From the NCBI GenBank assembly GCA_022486705.1, contig JAKVKC010000024.1, positions 1 through 34,020 on the forward strand: a stretch of 34,020 bases of DNA, read 5' to 3'. Shown one piece after another: positions 22,316-30,240 of this stretch (its first letter is position 1; the number at the start of each line of letters is the position of its first letter). The position numbers were made by a program, and so were the translations under genes. The notes under the pieces are model-generated. The model was not told where the DNA came from. It was given only the letters and a program-made list of their open reading frames with translations, and ran no database searches. This DNA is from Solobacterium sp. (GTDB lineage: Bacteria; Bacillota_I; Bacilli_A; Erysipelotrichales; Erysipelotrichaceae).

Positions 22316-23911
22316 ATGAAATTTGAAGATTTAGCATTAAAAGAACCAATTCTGACTGCAATTAAAAAAGCGGGCTATACAGAACCATCCCCAATACAAG
22401 AACAAGCAATTCCGGAAATCCTCGCAGGCAGAGATCTAATTGGCTGTGCGCAGACGGGTACCGGAAAAACGGCAGCTTTTGCTTTGCCGATTTTAAATTC
22501 CCTTGAAGTAAACAAGAAACATATGATCAGAGCTTTGATACTGACCCCAACGAGAGAACTAGCGGTGCAGATATTTGAAAACTTTAAAATGTATGGACGT
22601 TATCTCAAGCTGAGAGATTGCTGTGTATATGGCGGTGCACCGATGGGGGCACAGAAAGCTGCCCTTCGTCAAGGCTGCGATATTCTTACGGCAACTCCTG
22701 GCAGATTGAATGATCTGATGGAGCATGGGTTTATTCATTTAGATGATATTGAAATATTCGTACTTGATGAAGCAGATTGCATGCTGGATATGGGCTTTAT
22801 TAATGATGTCCGTAGGATTGTGGCAAAAATGCCGGAGAAGCATCAGACATTGATGTTTTCCGCTACAATGCCAAAAGAAATTGAAAATTTGGCAAAAGAA
22901 CTGCTGAAGGATCCAGCAGATGTTCGCGTTGCCCCGCAGGCCAGTCCGGCAGATACTGTGGAACAGTATCTGATCTTTACCGAGAAGAGCAATAAGAAAA
23001 ATGTTTTGGCGGATATTCTTCATCAGAACGATGTCACAAAGTCACTGGTTTTTACGCGCACAAAAGTTGGTGCAGACCGCCTGGTCAAGAAACTAAAAGA
23101 ATTTGATATTGAAGCACTTGCAATTCATGGAGATAAAACACAGGGGCAGCGGCAGAATGCACTGCAGAGATTCCGCACTGGTCAGGTCAATGTCCTGGTG
23201 GCGACCGATGTTGCTGCCCGTGGTATTGACATTCCTAAGATTTCACATGTATTTAATTATGATCTTCCAGAAGAACCAGAATCGTATATTCACCGGATTG
23301 GACGTACTGCCCGTGCTGGCAAAACTGGAACTGCGATTTCGCTTTGCTGCAGTGATGAACTCGATCGTCTGCATGATATAGAAAAACTGCTGAAACATGA
23401 GATTGCGATGATGCAAAGTGCGTACTCGATTGAATTGGAACGTAAGAAGCAGTCTTCTTCGGCTGCTAAAAAAAGATCTGGCAGCAGAAGAAAACCAGAA
23501 CACAGCAAATCTTCTGAAATGAAGAAGATTTCTAAGCAGAAGACAGTTCACACAAACAAGGCAGAAGGAACTTCTGAGCATGCTTCTAAAACGAAATCGG
23601 TTTCGCCAAGTCATTTCAAGGCTTCACAAGGACATTGCAAAAAACCTCTTTTAAAGCATAAAAACAACAAAAAAAAGGAAACTGGTACAGACACTGGAGG
23701 CAGAAAAAATTCTCAAAAGCAATTGCCTTCCGCAAGAACAGCAGCGAAGCACTCTGGCTTTGGCAGAAATACAGAAGAAAAGCGTGTTCAAAAGAAACAC
23801 GATACTGCTAATAAAGCGGAGCATTCCTCATCACGCTCTCGAAATAAAAAAACGAGACCTGGAAAAAATGCAAGAAAGCGCATGCGGGAACAGATCAACA
23901 ATAAATCGTGA
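22316..23911 (+). CDS. DEAD-box ATP-dependent RNA helicase with a long basic tail
   Basis: A 531-residue RNA helicase of the CshA/DeaD type, acting on RNA structure in ribosome assembly and mRNA decay. Visible motifs: Q motif around PSPIQEQAIP (24-33), motif I AQTGTGKT (45-52), motif Ia TPTREL (78-82), motif II DEAD (151-154), motif III SAT (182-184), motif V ATDVAARGID (296-305), motif VI HRIGRTARAG (326-335). From about 376 to the end the protein is a Lys/Arg/Ser/His-rich tail with no domain, rich in KK and SS repeats, presumably RNA-binding and disordered. GGAG lies 8 nt before the ATG. A terminator-like hairpin in the leader suggests control by attenuation, as described for cold-shock helicases. 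Confidence 0.95.
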   Translation: MKFEDLALKEPILTAIKKAGYTEPSPIQEQAIPEILAGRDLIGCAQTGTGKTAAFALPILNSLEVNKKHMIRALILTPTRELAVQIFENFKMYGRYLKLRDCCVYGGAPMGAQKAALRQGCDILTATPGRLNDLMEHGFIHLDDIEIFVLDEADCMLDMGFINDVRRIVAKMPEKHQTLMFSATMPKEIENLAKELLKDPADVRVAPQASPADTVEQYLIFTEKSNKKNVLADILHQNDVTKSLVFTRTKVGADRLVKKLKEFDIEALAIHGDKTQGQRQNALQRFRTGQVNVLVATDVAARGIDIPKISHVFNYDLPEEPESYIHRIGRTARAGKTGTAISLCCSDELDRLHDIEKLLKHEIAMMQSAYSIELERKKQSSSAAKKRSGSRRKPEHSKSSEMKKISKQKTVHTNKAEGTSEHASKTKSVSPSHFKASQGHCKKPLLKHKNNKKKETGTDTGGRKNSQKQLPSARTAAKHSGFGRNTEEKRVQKKHDTANKAEHSSSRSRNKKTRPGKNARKRMREQINNKS

Positions 23912-24217
23912 ACTATTTTGAAATAGCTTTGTTTAAAGCAGCAAAGAACAGTGGATATAAGATTCGTATCCATTAAGTATCCTCAATAAGAGGAAACATG
24001 GAGCAGGTACAAGGCATCTTCCTGTATATCTTAATTGGCTGCTATTCTGCAAACAGCTGAAATAGAGAGCAGATGGTAAGAGAAGAAAAATCGAAAGCTA
24101 TCTTCAGGCAATGAAGAAACAGATACCTATTGATCTTAAACAGGATGATGAAGAATACCATTATGGGTGTTTTGACAACCACCAACTAATATCTTGAACT
24201 TAGCCATGAAAAGCAGC
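23912..24217. pseudogene. Gap with a possible ORF remnant
   Basis: No complete gene is supported in these 306 bases. A plus-strand frame from 24069 to about 24196 stays open for some 43 codons ending in TGA and reads a Lys-rich helix (KIESYLQAMKKQIPIDL) then EEYHYGCFDNH. It has no start codon with a ribosome site and could be the decayed end of a transposase or other gene. Small hairpins follow the helicase stop (CTATTTTGAAATAG, 23913-23926) and may act as a weak terminator. Confidence 0.25.
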
Positions 24218-24541
24218 TTATTTCAGAAAGTCTTCTCTTTTCGGTGTGAAGACATCCAAGGTCGTACCGTCTTCCAGACAGACTAAGCCATGGGCTTCAT
24301 TGGGCTTCGTATAGAAGCATTCTCCTGGGCCTAGGATCTGTTTATTGCCATTGACTTCAGCTTCGAACTTTCCGGAAATGATGTAGCCGCATTGCGTATG
24401 CGGATGCGTATGGACAGATCCTGTCTGTCCTTTTTTCCATACAAGCTCACATACCATCAGATCATCTGTGTATCCCTTGATCGTACGTGTGACGCCATTG
24501 TCCAGTTTCTTTGGCTGGAAATCATTCTGCGTAAAAAACAT
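24218..24541 (-). CDS. KdgF-like cupin
   Basis: A 107-residue single-domain cupin. The metal-binding motif is HTHPHTQCGYIISG (near residues 43-56), the second motif GECFYTKPNEAHGL, and the C-terminus DVFTPKREDF. This pattern and length match KdgF, which opens or linearises unsaturated uronates from pectin and alginate. The start at 24541 has AAGGAAATAAA upstream. It diverges from a TRAP transporter, and both sides carry the same AAACCGGTT core, which supports a uronate-related role. A generic sensor-type cupin remains possible. Confidence 0.75.
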   Translation of the reverse strand: MFFTQNDFQPKKLDNGVTRTIKGYTDDLMVCELVWKKGQTGSVHTHPHTQCGYIISGKFEAEVNGNKQILGPGECFYTKPNEAHGLVCLEDGTTLDVFTPKREDFLK

Positions 24542-24594
24542 TTTTATTTCCTTCTTTCTTGGCCGGATCAAATGAATTGCGTATATATATTTTT

Positions 24595-24600
24595 ATCATA
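24595..24600 (-). promoter_or_regulatory. -10 box of the cupin gene
   Basis: TATGAT is read on the minus strand; the operator at 24608-24617 sits at the expected position between -35 and -10. The -35 itself is poor. Confidence 0.45.
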
Positions 24601-24607
24601 CATCAAT

Positions 24608-24617
24608 AAACCGGTTT
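24608..24617. promoter_or_regulatory. LacI/KdgR-type operator A, AAACCGGTTT
   Basis: A 10-bp palindrome with the central CCGG of LacI-family operators, inside AATAAACCGGTTTGA, matching operator B. It lies in the cupin promoter. Confidence 0.65.
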
Positions 24618-24739
24618 GAATTTAACAAATAAATAAAATATTAATTACCTGAATAAAAAAATATATATGCAGACTGGTCTTTTCTTTATTAATAATAAAA
24701 AAAATTAGTAAACAAATGTAAACTTTATAAATTTTAATA

Positions 24740-24747
24740 AACCGGTT
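24740..24747. promoter_or_regulatory. LacI/KdgR-type operator B, AACCGGTT
   Basis: The same AATAAACCGGTT context as operator A, 131 bp away. It overlaps the TRAP -35 box (TTGACA) by two bases, so a bound repressor would block polymerase. Confidence 0.65.
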
Positions 24748-24774
24748 GACAACTTAGAAAGCGCTTACTATTAT
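24746..24774 (+). promoter_or_regulatory. Promoter of the TRAP operon
   Basis: TTGACA (24746-24751), 17-bp spacer, TATTAT (24769-24774): a near-consensus sigma-A promoter. The 24572-24851 gap holds only this promoter region, the operators and an AT-rich spacer. Confidence 0.85.
24756..24769. promoter_or_regulatory. cre-like CcpA box inside the TRAP promoter spacer
   Basis: AGAAAGCGCTTACT resembles the catabolite-responsive element (core AAAGCGCTT). Lying between -35 and -10, it would allow glucose repression. Another LacI-family regulator is possible. Confidence 0.6.
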
Positions 24775-24851
24775 AAAGCCGTCGAAGTAAAGCAAAGCGC
24801 ACATAATCTACTTTACAAAACACAATACATATTTTTAGGAGAGGGGAAATC

Positions 24852-25943
24852 ATGAAAAAGTATTGTTTTATGGCACTATCTGCCTTGTTAAGCGCTTCCA
24901 TGCTTGTGGGTTGCAGCTCAGGCAGCACCGCATCATCATCCAGTACCGCATCCGCAGTAACAAAATCCAGCGCAGCTGCTGGCGAAGCATCGGTGAATGA
25001 CGCCGCTAAGGCTGATCCGAAAGTAACTCTCACGATGGCTGAGGTCAACCCAGTTGAAGGAACAGTTGTCGGTGAGACCGATCAGAAATTCGTTGATGAA
25101 GTTGAACGCATTTCCGGCGGTTCCATTACCATTGATCTGCAGGCATCCGGTGTTCTGGGATCAGAGAACGATGTTCTGGATTCCATGACTGCTGATCAGG
25201 GACAGACCATTAACATCTCCCGTATTTCAGCCTTTGCATTAACATCTTACGGCACCGTCAAATCAAAGCTTCTGTCAGTACCTTACACATTTGAGAACCG
25301 CGATCATTATTGGAAATTTGTAAACAGCGATCTGGCAGAGGACTTCCTGAATGAGCCGGAAGAACTTGGCCTTGGTATCCGCGGCGTCTTCTTCGGTGAA
25401 GAAGGATTCAGACATTTCTTTACCAAGAAAGCATGCACATCTATCTCTGATCTGAATGGCATGAAGCTGCGTACTTCCAACGATCCGATCATGGTCGGTA
25501 TGGTAAAGGCTTTGGGCGCTGCACCTACGGTTGTATCGTTCAATGAACTTTATTCTTCACTGCAGTCCGGTGTCGTTGATGGCGCTGAACAGCCAATTAC
25601 GAACTATGAATCCAATGCTTTCCCAGAAGTTGCCCCAAATCTGATCCTCGATGGACATACCTTAGGCGCAACTGAAATTGTCATCGGCGACTATGCTTGG
25701 AATAAACTGACAAGCAATCAGCAGCAGGTCATCATGGATGCTTCCGCTGCTGCCGAAGCATATGACAAGCAGATCTCACAGTCTTCGGAAGATGACGTAC
25801 TGAAGAAGCTGAAGACAGAAGGTGTAACGATTACAGAAGTAACGGATAAGACACCTTGGAAAGAAGCATGCAAAGACGTTATCTCTGAGAATACGAAAGA
25901 TCAGGCAGATCTGTATCAGAAGATCGTTGATCTTGCAAAGTAA
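24852..25943 (+). CDS. dctP: TRAP transporter solute-binding lipoprotein DctP
   Basis: A 363-residue extracellular substrate-binding protein of a tripartite ATP-independent periplasmic (TRAP) transporter. The lipoprotein signal ends in MLVGC (Cys21), followed by a Ser/Thr/Ala linker. The DctP fold runs from about 56, with the carboxylate-binding arginine Arg207 in KLRTSNDPIM and the typical ALGAAPTVVSFNELYSSLQSGVVDGAEQP end of the hinge. This family captures organic acids, often uronates or sialic acid. AGGAGAGGGGAAATC precedes the ATG. It is followed by dctQ and dctM. Confidence 0.93.
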   Translation: MKKYCFMALSALLSASMLVGCSSGSTASSSSTASAVTKSSAAAGEASVNDAAKADPKVTLTMAEVNPVEGTVVGETDQKFVDEVERISGGSITIDLQASGVLGSENDVLDSMTADQGQTINISRISAFALTSYGTVKSKLLSVPYTFENRDHYWKFVNSDLAEDFLNEPEELGLGIRGVFFGEEGFRHFFTKKACTSISDLNGMKLRTSNDPIMVGMVKALGAAPTVVSFNELYSSLQSGVVDGAEQPITNYESNAFPEVAPNLILDGHTLGATEIVIGDYAWNKLTSNQQQVIMDASAAAEAYDKQISQSSEDDVLKKLKTEGVTITEVTDKTPWKEACKDVISENTKDQADLYQKIVDLAK

Positions 25944-25968
25944 ACTGGATCATTGAACAAATATGCAC

Positions 25969-26008
25969 TTGAAGTACAGCGGAGGATCTCGTATCTGCTG
26001 TACTTCAA
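25969..26008 (+). other. Intercistronic hairpin between dctP and dctQ
   Basis: TTGAAGTACAGC (25969-25980) and GCTGTACTTCAA (25997-26008) form a perfect 12-bp stem with a 16-nt loop. No T-run follows, so it is not a standard terminator. It probably protects the dctP mRNA 3' end or reduces read-through. Confidence 0.75.
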
Positions 26009-26044
26009 CTGTATTCATTGCCAAATAATAGTAAGGGGGCAAGC

Positions 26045-26602
26045 ATGCCTGAAATATTCAATAAATTAGAAAAACTGAAGCCGGTATATGACTGGCTGTA
26101 TAAATTCCTGATGCTCATCTGCAAACTGCTTCTGATTGCAGATATCGCGATCACCTGTCTGTCGGTCGGCGGCAGATACTTCAACAAATACATTCCTTTC
26201 TGGACAGATCCGGCTTGGTCGGAAGAGATCGTCCTGACCCTGATGGCCTATATGGCTGTGCTTTCCGCAGCTTTGGCAATCCGCCGCAGAGCGCATATCA
26301 GACTGACGGCATTTGATGCCAAGATGTCCAAGAAAGCAGTCAAGATCTTGGATCTGATCTCAGATATTGCGGTCATGGGATTGGCCATTGTGATGCTGGT
26401 CGTTGGTATGAAATATGCCATTTCGGTCGGTGCGAAAGGTACGTACGTTTCATTGCCAAGTCTTTCAAAGTTCTGGATGTACTTCCCAGTTCCGATTGCC
26501 GGTATCTTCATGATCATCTTTGAACTGGAATGCATTGAAAAAGATATCAGATCATTCTATGAGAAAGATGATGAACCAAAGAAAGAAGAGGAAAAGAAAT
26601 AA
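26045..26602 (+). CDS. dctQ: TRAP transporter small membrane subunit DctQ
   Basis: A 185-residue membrane protein with four hydrophobic segments (about 13-38, 55-75, 95-118, 133-155) and the DctQ-typical W-x-E-E-I motif (WSEEIVLTLMAYMAVL). It has a charged C-terminal tail of Asp/Glu/Lys. AAGGGGGC lies upstream of ATG 26045; the earlier in-frame ATG at 26018 lacks a site. The last base of its stop is the first of the dctM start. Confidence 0.92.
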   Translation: MPEIFNKLEKLKPVYDWLYKFLMLICKLLLIADIAITCLSVGGRYFNKYIPFWTDPAWSEEIVLTLMAYMAVLSAALAIRRRAHIRLTAFDAKMSKKAVKILDLISDIAVMGLAIVMLVVGMKYAISVGAKGTYVSLPSLSKFWMYFPVPIAGIFMIIFELECIEKDIRSFYEKDDEPKKEEEKK

Positions 26603-27939
26603 TGGCAGTCAATGGTATGGCGATTGCGATCCTGATCATCAGTTTCTTGATCATGATCTTCCTGCGTTTCCCAATTGCATATGCAGTTGGTATTTCTTCA
26701 ATTATCTGTCTTCTCTATATGGGACTTCCTCTGCAGACGGTCTGTCAGCAGATGGTCAAGGGCATCAGTTCCTTTTCACTGATGGCTGTTCCGTTCTTCA
26801 TAACCATGGGCGTCTTGATGGGCGGCGGCATTTCTGAAAAGCTGCTGGATCTTGCGGACTCGTTAGTCGGCTGGATGACCGGCGGACTGGCCATGGTCAA
26901 TATCGTTGCTTCGTATTTCTTCGGCGGCATTTCTGGATCAGCTTCGGCTGATACTGCATCCTTAGGATCGCTTGAGATCCCAATGATGGTCAGCCGCGGC
27001 TATGATGTCGACTTCTCCACTGCAGTTACAATTACATCTTCTGTCGAAGGACTGCTGGTGCCGCCATCGCATAACATGGTCATCTACGCAACAACTGCTG
27101 GCGGTGTTTCCGTCGGTGCCTTATTCCTGGCGGGATATCTGCCAGGTGCCGTCTTAGCTGCATCTCTGATGGTCTTCTCATACTTCATTTCCAAAAAGCG
27201 CAATTATCCAAAGGGCGATGCCTTCAGCTTTAAGACTTTCTTAAAGCAGCTGGGCACTTCCATCTGGGCATTGGCAGCCGTATTGATCGTTGTTGTCGGT
27301 GTTGTATGCGGTGCTTTTACCGCAACTGAATCCGCTGCAATTGCCGTCATCTATTCACTGCTTGTCAGTGTCTATGTCTATAAGGGCATGGATTGGAAGG
27401 GCGTATGGGATGCTTTGAGCAGCTGTATTGATACGCTTTCCATTGTCCTGATCCTGATCTCGACATCTTCTGTGTTCGGCTATTGCTTAACGACCCTGCA
27501 TGTCCCAGCCCTTGCGGCCATGGCCATTGAAGGATTGACCAGCAATAAGATCCTGCTTGCGCTTCTTCTGAATCTGATCCTGCTGCTGCTTGGCATGATC
27601 ATGGATATGGCACCGATCATCCTGATCGCTACCCCGATCCTGCTGCCGATTGCTGAATCGATTGGTATTGATCCAGTGCAGTTCGGTATCATTGTTGTCC
27701 TCAACTGTGGCATCGGTCTGCTGACACCGCCAGTCGGATCTGTCCTGTTCATCGGTTCGGCGATTGCCAAACGGCCGATGGAGAAGGTCGTCAAAGCGAC
27801 TCTGCCTTTCTATGCAAGCATGATCATCGCTCTGATGTTCGTAACGTTCTGCCCAGATATTTCTTTGGCACTGCCAAAGGCATTGATGCATTACGCTCCT
27901 TCCGTGACCGCAAACTGGCTCACGCCATTGGGACAGTAA
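26602..27939 (+). CDS. dctM: TRAP transporter large permease subunit DctM
   Basis: A 445-residue, 12-helix permease, the ion-coupled translocation subunit of the TRAP system. It opens with IISFLIMIFLRFPIAYAVGI and contains FFGGISGSASADTASLGSLEIP and the late GLLTPPVGSVLF region, both DctM hallmarks. The start ATG overlaps the dctQ stop (TAATG), so translation is coupled. Together with dctP and dctQ it makes a complete sodium- or proton-driven uptake system for an acidic substrate. Confidence 0.95.
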   Translation: MAVNGMAIAILIISFLIMIFLRFPIAYAVGISSIICLLYMGLPLQTVCQQMVKGISSFSLMAVPFFITMGVLMGGGISEKLLDLADSLVGWMTGGLAMVNIVASYFFGGISGSASADTASLGSLEIPMMVSRGYDVDFSTAVTITSSVEGLLVPPSHNMVIYATTAGGVSVGALFLAGYLPGAVLAASLMVFSYFISKKRNYPKGDAFSFKTFLKQLGTSIWALAAVLIVVVGVVCGAFTATESAAIAVIYSLLVSVYVYKGMDWKGVWDALSSCIDTLSIVLILISTSSVFGYCLTTLHVPALAAMAIEGLTSNKILLALLLNLILLLLGMIMDMAPIILIATPILLPIAESIGIDPVQFGIIVVLNCGIGLLTPPVGSVLFIGSAIAKRPMEKVVKATLPFYASMIIALMFVTFCPDISLALPKALMHYAPSVTANWLTPLGQ

Positions 27940-27956
27940 CAATCATTTGAAAGAAT

Positions 27957-27980
27957 AACCTGACCTTCGGGTTGGGTTTT
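27957..27980 (+). terminator. Terminator of the TRAP operon
   Basis: AACCTGACC (27957-27965) and GGTTGGGTT (27970-27978) pair with two G-T wobbles around a TTCG tetraloop, followed by TTTTC. It overlaps the promoter of the next gene. Confidence 0.75.
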
Positions 27981-27983
27981 CTA

Positions 27984-27989
27984 TATAAT
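27984..27989 (+). promoter_or_regulatory. -10 box of the YcxB-like gene
   Basis: TATAAT contains the ATG at 27988, so that ATG cannot be the start; the gene starts at 28015. A CTGACC at 27960-27965, inside the terminator stem, is an 18-bp-spaced -35 candidate. Confidence 0.6.
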
Positions 27990-28014
27990 GGATAGCAGAA
28001 AGGAATTCCCATTC

Positions 28015-28515
28015 ATGAAAACATATCATTACACATATTTCAGCAAGCCTCAGGATCTCGTTGTCTTAGGCTTGGATCATACCTATCACCAATATACCGG
28101 GCTTATCAACATCGTCTTCACCATTGCTATGCTTATACTGCTCATAGCACGCTGGAATGCATGGGGCATTCTTGGCAATATCTTTCTGGTCTTAGCGCTC
28201 ATGATCTTTCCTGTCTTTCAGCCCCTAGCTATGTATCTCCATGGCCGCAAGGTCATCGGTCCTAAGCCAAGTGAAATGGATATGACGATCGGTGAAGATG
28301 CGATGCAGATCAAAAGCGAAGGCAAGCAGACGACCATTCAATGGGAAAGGATCGCCGGTATCTATTTCTCCAAAGGAATCCTTGTTCTGTATCCAGATGC
28401 CAATCATGGCTATATCCTGACCAAGCGCATTGTCGGAGAAGAGCTGCAGGAAGTCACAGACTACTGCAAAGAAAGGATCGAAGCGACCCATCCTAAGAAA
28501 AAGGCCTCAGCATAA
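28015..28515 (+). CDS. YcxB-like membrane protein
   Basis: A 166-residue protein with two membrane helices (about 29-48 and 53-76), then a soluble C-terminal part with the YcxB pattern: a D-x-x-x-x-I-x-x-E-G-K-x-T-x-I-x-W-E-R-I stretch (about 108-125) and a short strand before the basic end. The family has no known function. AAAGGAATTCCC lies just upstream of the ATG at 28015. It is monocistronic. Confidence 0.7.
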   Translation: MKTYHYTYFSKPQDLVVLGLDHTYHQYTGLINIVFTIAMLILLIARWNAWGILGNIFLVLALMIFPVFQPLAMYLHGRKVIGPKPSEMDMTIGEDAMQIKSEGKQTTIQWERIAGIYFSKGILVLYPDANHGYILTKRIVGEELQEVTDYCKERIEATHPKKKASA

Positions 28516-28520
28516 TAAAC

Positions 28521-28547
28521 AATCCCGCCAATCGTGCGGGATTTTAT
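28521..28547 (+). terminator. Terminator of the YcxB-like gene
   Basis: AATCCCGC (28521-28528) and GCGGGATT (28536-28543) pair around CAATCGT, followed by TTATT. Confidence 0.85.
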
Positions 28548-28552
28548 TATGC

Positions 28553-28558
28553 TATATT
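28553..28558 (+). promoter_or_regulatory. Extended -10 of the acetyltransferase gene
   Basis: TGCTATATT begins at 28550, directly after the preceding terminator and before the AGGAGG ribosome site. Confidence 0.6.
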
Positions 28559-28576
28559 GGAAAGCAGGAGGAAACA

Positions 28577-29209
28577 ATGAAGATGCCGCAGAAAACAATC
28601 TATCCTAGATCATTTGATCATCAGATCGTATATCTAAAGAACGTAATTACAGATCCCAATATCGAGGTCGGCGACTATACGATATACAATGATTTCGTCG
28701 ATGATCCCTGTGATTTTCAAAAGAATAATGTACTTTATCATTATCCGGTAAATAAAGATAAGCTCATCATCGGCAAGTTCTGTTCTATTGCCTGCGGGTC
28801 AAAGTTCTTATTTACCTGCGGAAATCATGCACAGCAGTCATTGTCTTCATATACTTTTCCTATCTTCTTTGAAGAATGGGAAGAGGATCCTAAAAAGATA
28901 ACAGATGCATGGGATAACAAAGGCAATACAGTCATAGGCAATGATGTATGGATTGGCTATGAAGCAGTCATCATGCAGGGCGTAACGATCGGAGACGGCG
29001 CCATCATAGGCACTCGTGCCGTTGTAACAAAGGATGTCGCGCCATATACAATAGTGGGCGGTGTACCGGCCAAATCGATCCGGAAAAGATTTGATGAAGA
29101 GACGATTGCGGAACTGTTGAAGATGAAATGGTGGGATTGGTCAAAGGATAGGATCAAGAGAAACTTAACTGCGATCCAGTCAGGTGATCTGTCAAAGATC
29201 TCTGAATGA
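28577..29209 (+). CDS. Vat/CatB-type hexapeptide acetyltransferase
   Basis: A 210-residue left-handed beta-helix acetyltransferase of the xenobiotic acyltransferase class (Vat streptogramin A and CatB chloramphenicol enzymes). The opening [16 protein letters not shown], the catalytic His84 in CGNHAQQS, the [39 protein letters not shown] hexapeptide region (described by its key G/V/I repeats), and GVPAK all match. ATG 28577 follows AGGAGGAAACA. The enzyme uses acetyl-CoA on a hydroxyl substrate. Whether it confers drug resistance cannot be judged; many chromosomal copies have no known substrate. Confidence 0.88.
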   Translation: MKMPQKTIYPRSFDHQIVYLKNVITDPNIEVGDYTIYNDFVDDPCDFQKNNVLYHYPVNKDKLIIGKFCSIACGSKFLFTCGNHAQQSLSSYTFPIFFEEWEEDPKKITDAWDNKGNTVIGNDVWIGYEAVIMQGVTIGDGAIIGTRAVVTKDVAPYTIVGGVPAKSIRKRFDEETIAELLKMKWWDWSKDRIKRNLTAIQSGDLSKISE

Positions 29210-29227
29210 TTGTTCTATATATAAAGA

Positions 29228-29254
29228 AAGCTGGTGCAGAAATTGCATCAGCTT
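29228..29254. terminator. Bidirectional hairpin between the acetyltransferase and NERD genes
   Basis: AAGCTGGTGCA (29228-29238) and TGCATCAGCTT (29244-29254), an 11-bp stem with one G-T pair and a GAAAT loop. It overlaps the end of the NERD frame. T-runs are short, so its strength is uncertain. Confidence 0.6.
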
Positions 29255-29912
29255 ATTTGATCTTCCTGGTAAAAGTACATCTAGGATAATTGCGGCATCC
29301 GTAGAACATTCCGTATTTTCCCTGCCGCAGCACAAGTTCTCCGCCGCACCAAGGACAGATCGAACCGCTCGTCTGTTCTGCATGTTTTGACTTTTCTTCT
29401 TCTGTCGCATGGCTAAATGGTTCCAAAGAACCATACAGCGCATCCACACCCTTCTGCGTATAAACAGTTCTTCCGATTCTGAGATCATGGCGCAGATATG
29501 TCAGAAATAGATTTGAATACGTAATGACAGCAGAGATATCGCTGCTGAGCACGTTCTTTAAAGTACAGCGCTCAGAGAAAACAATATAGGAACGAATGCT
29601 TTCATACGGAATGTTCAGACGTTCTGCCAAAGCATGACAGTGAATTTGATTCTGCAGGATCGGATTGAAGAAGGAATGTTTTTCTGTACGGTAGCTCTGG
29701 GTCCAGTTCTGCTGATCTCTGGAACCAAAGATCCAGCCGCCATAGTTCTTAGATTCAAAGACAAAGATTCCTTTCTCATGGATCAGAACAACATCGATCT
29801 CTGTTGTATGGCCTTTGTTTGGCAGATAAACATTGTGAAGGCTTCGATAGTATCCTTGTATCTTATGATGTACAAAAAGGTATTCCAGAGAGTATTCTCC
29901 GAACTGCTGTAA
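29253..29912 (-). pseudogene. NERD-nuclease + topoisomerase zinc-finger gene, broken at its 5' end
   Basis: The minus-strand frame is open for 219 residues. Residues 4-95 are a nuclease-related domain: GEYSLEYLFVHH, then VYLPNKGHTTEIDVVLIHEKG and VFESKNYGGWIFG, with the E-I-D and E-x-K catalytic pattern. The C-terminus (about 185-219) is a four-cysteine zinc finger (CPWCGGEL ... YGCRNYPRC) of the topoisomerase I type. There is no usable start before the NERD domain: the frame closes at a TAA (29913-29915) and the first ATG is only at 29630, past the whole domain. Intact relatives begin 20-40 residues upstream. So the 5' end was lost by truncation or by a frameshift near 29900; an ATG at 29920 in another frame fits the latter. 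The break coincides with the start of AT-rich DNA. Confidence 0.7.
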
Positions 29913-30240
29913 TTATTCATAATGTTCAAAAATACATATATTATTGTTTATATGGAAGATGCTATTATTAATGATAAATTAATATCTATTTAAGATGCGG
30001 AGGATCAATTGTAAATGAATGTATGACGTATTTATTAGATCGCAAAATACATAAATACAGCATTGTTCTAAAATATAGAGATACAGCATGCAAAGATTAT
30101 TATTAAATAGAACATTAAGATATTTAAAATGATAAAATAAGGAAGAGAAATCGTCAGATTAATTAAGTGGAAAGATGTTTTTATTTAATAATGATATTAG
30201 TCTATGGTTTCTAAAGAAAAAAATAATTTGGAGAACAGTA
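29913..30240. other. AT-rich leader of the Gabija operon
   Basis: This 328-base stretch is much richer in A/T than the preceding 29 kb. I see no gene. TAAAAT near 30132 could be a -10 for gajA, but no convincing -35 goes with it. A GGAGG at about 30000 precedes only very short frames. Confidence 0.5.

Noticed and set aside
22281..22319. 12-codon leader peptide (MHVHRYIHMEKL) ending on the helicase start
   Set aside because: Only a weak ribosome site (GAAGAGACTGAA), no codon pattern suggesting attenuation, and such a short frame is likely by chance.
28577..29209. Drug-resistance gene for streptogramins or chloramphenicol
   Set aside because: Family and catalytic His fit, but substrate residues cannot be judged and many chromosomal members are not resistance genes.
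29634..29912. 92-residue plus-strand ORF
   Set aside because: It is the antisense of the NERD domain coding sequence, which shows clear conserved motifs on the minus strand.
30023..30106. 27-codon ORF in the Gabija leader
   Set aside because: No ribosome site at a proper distance and no recognisable features; AT-rich DNA gives such frames by chance.
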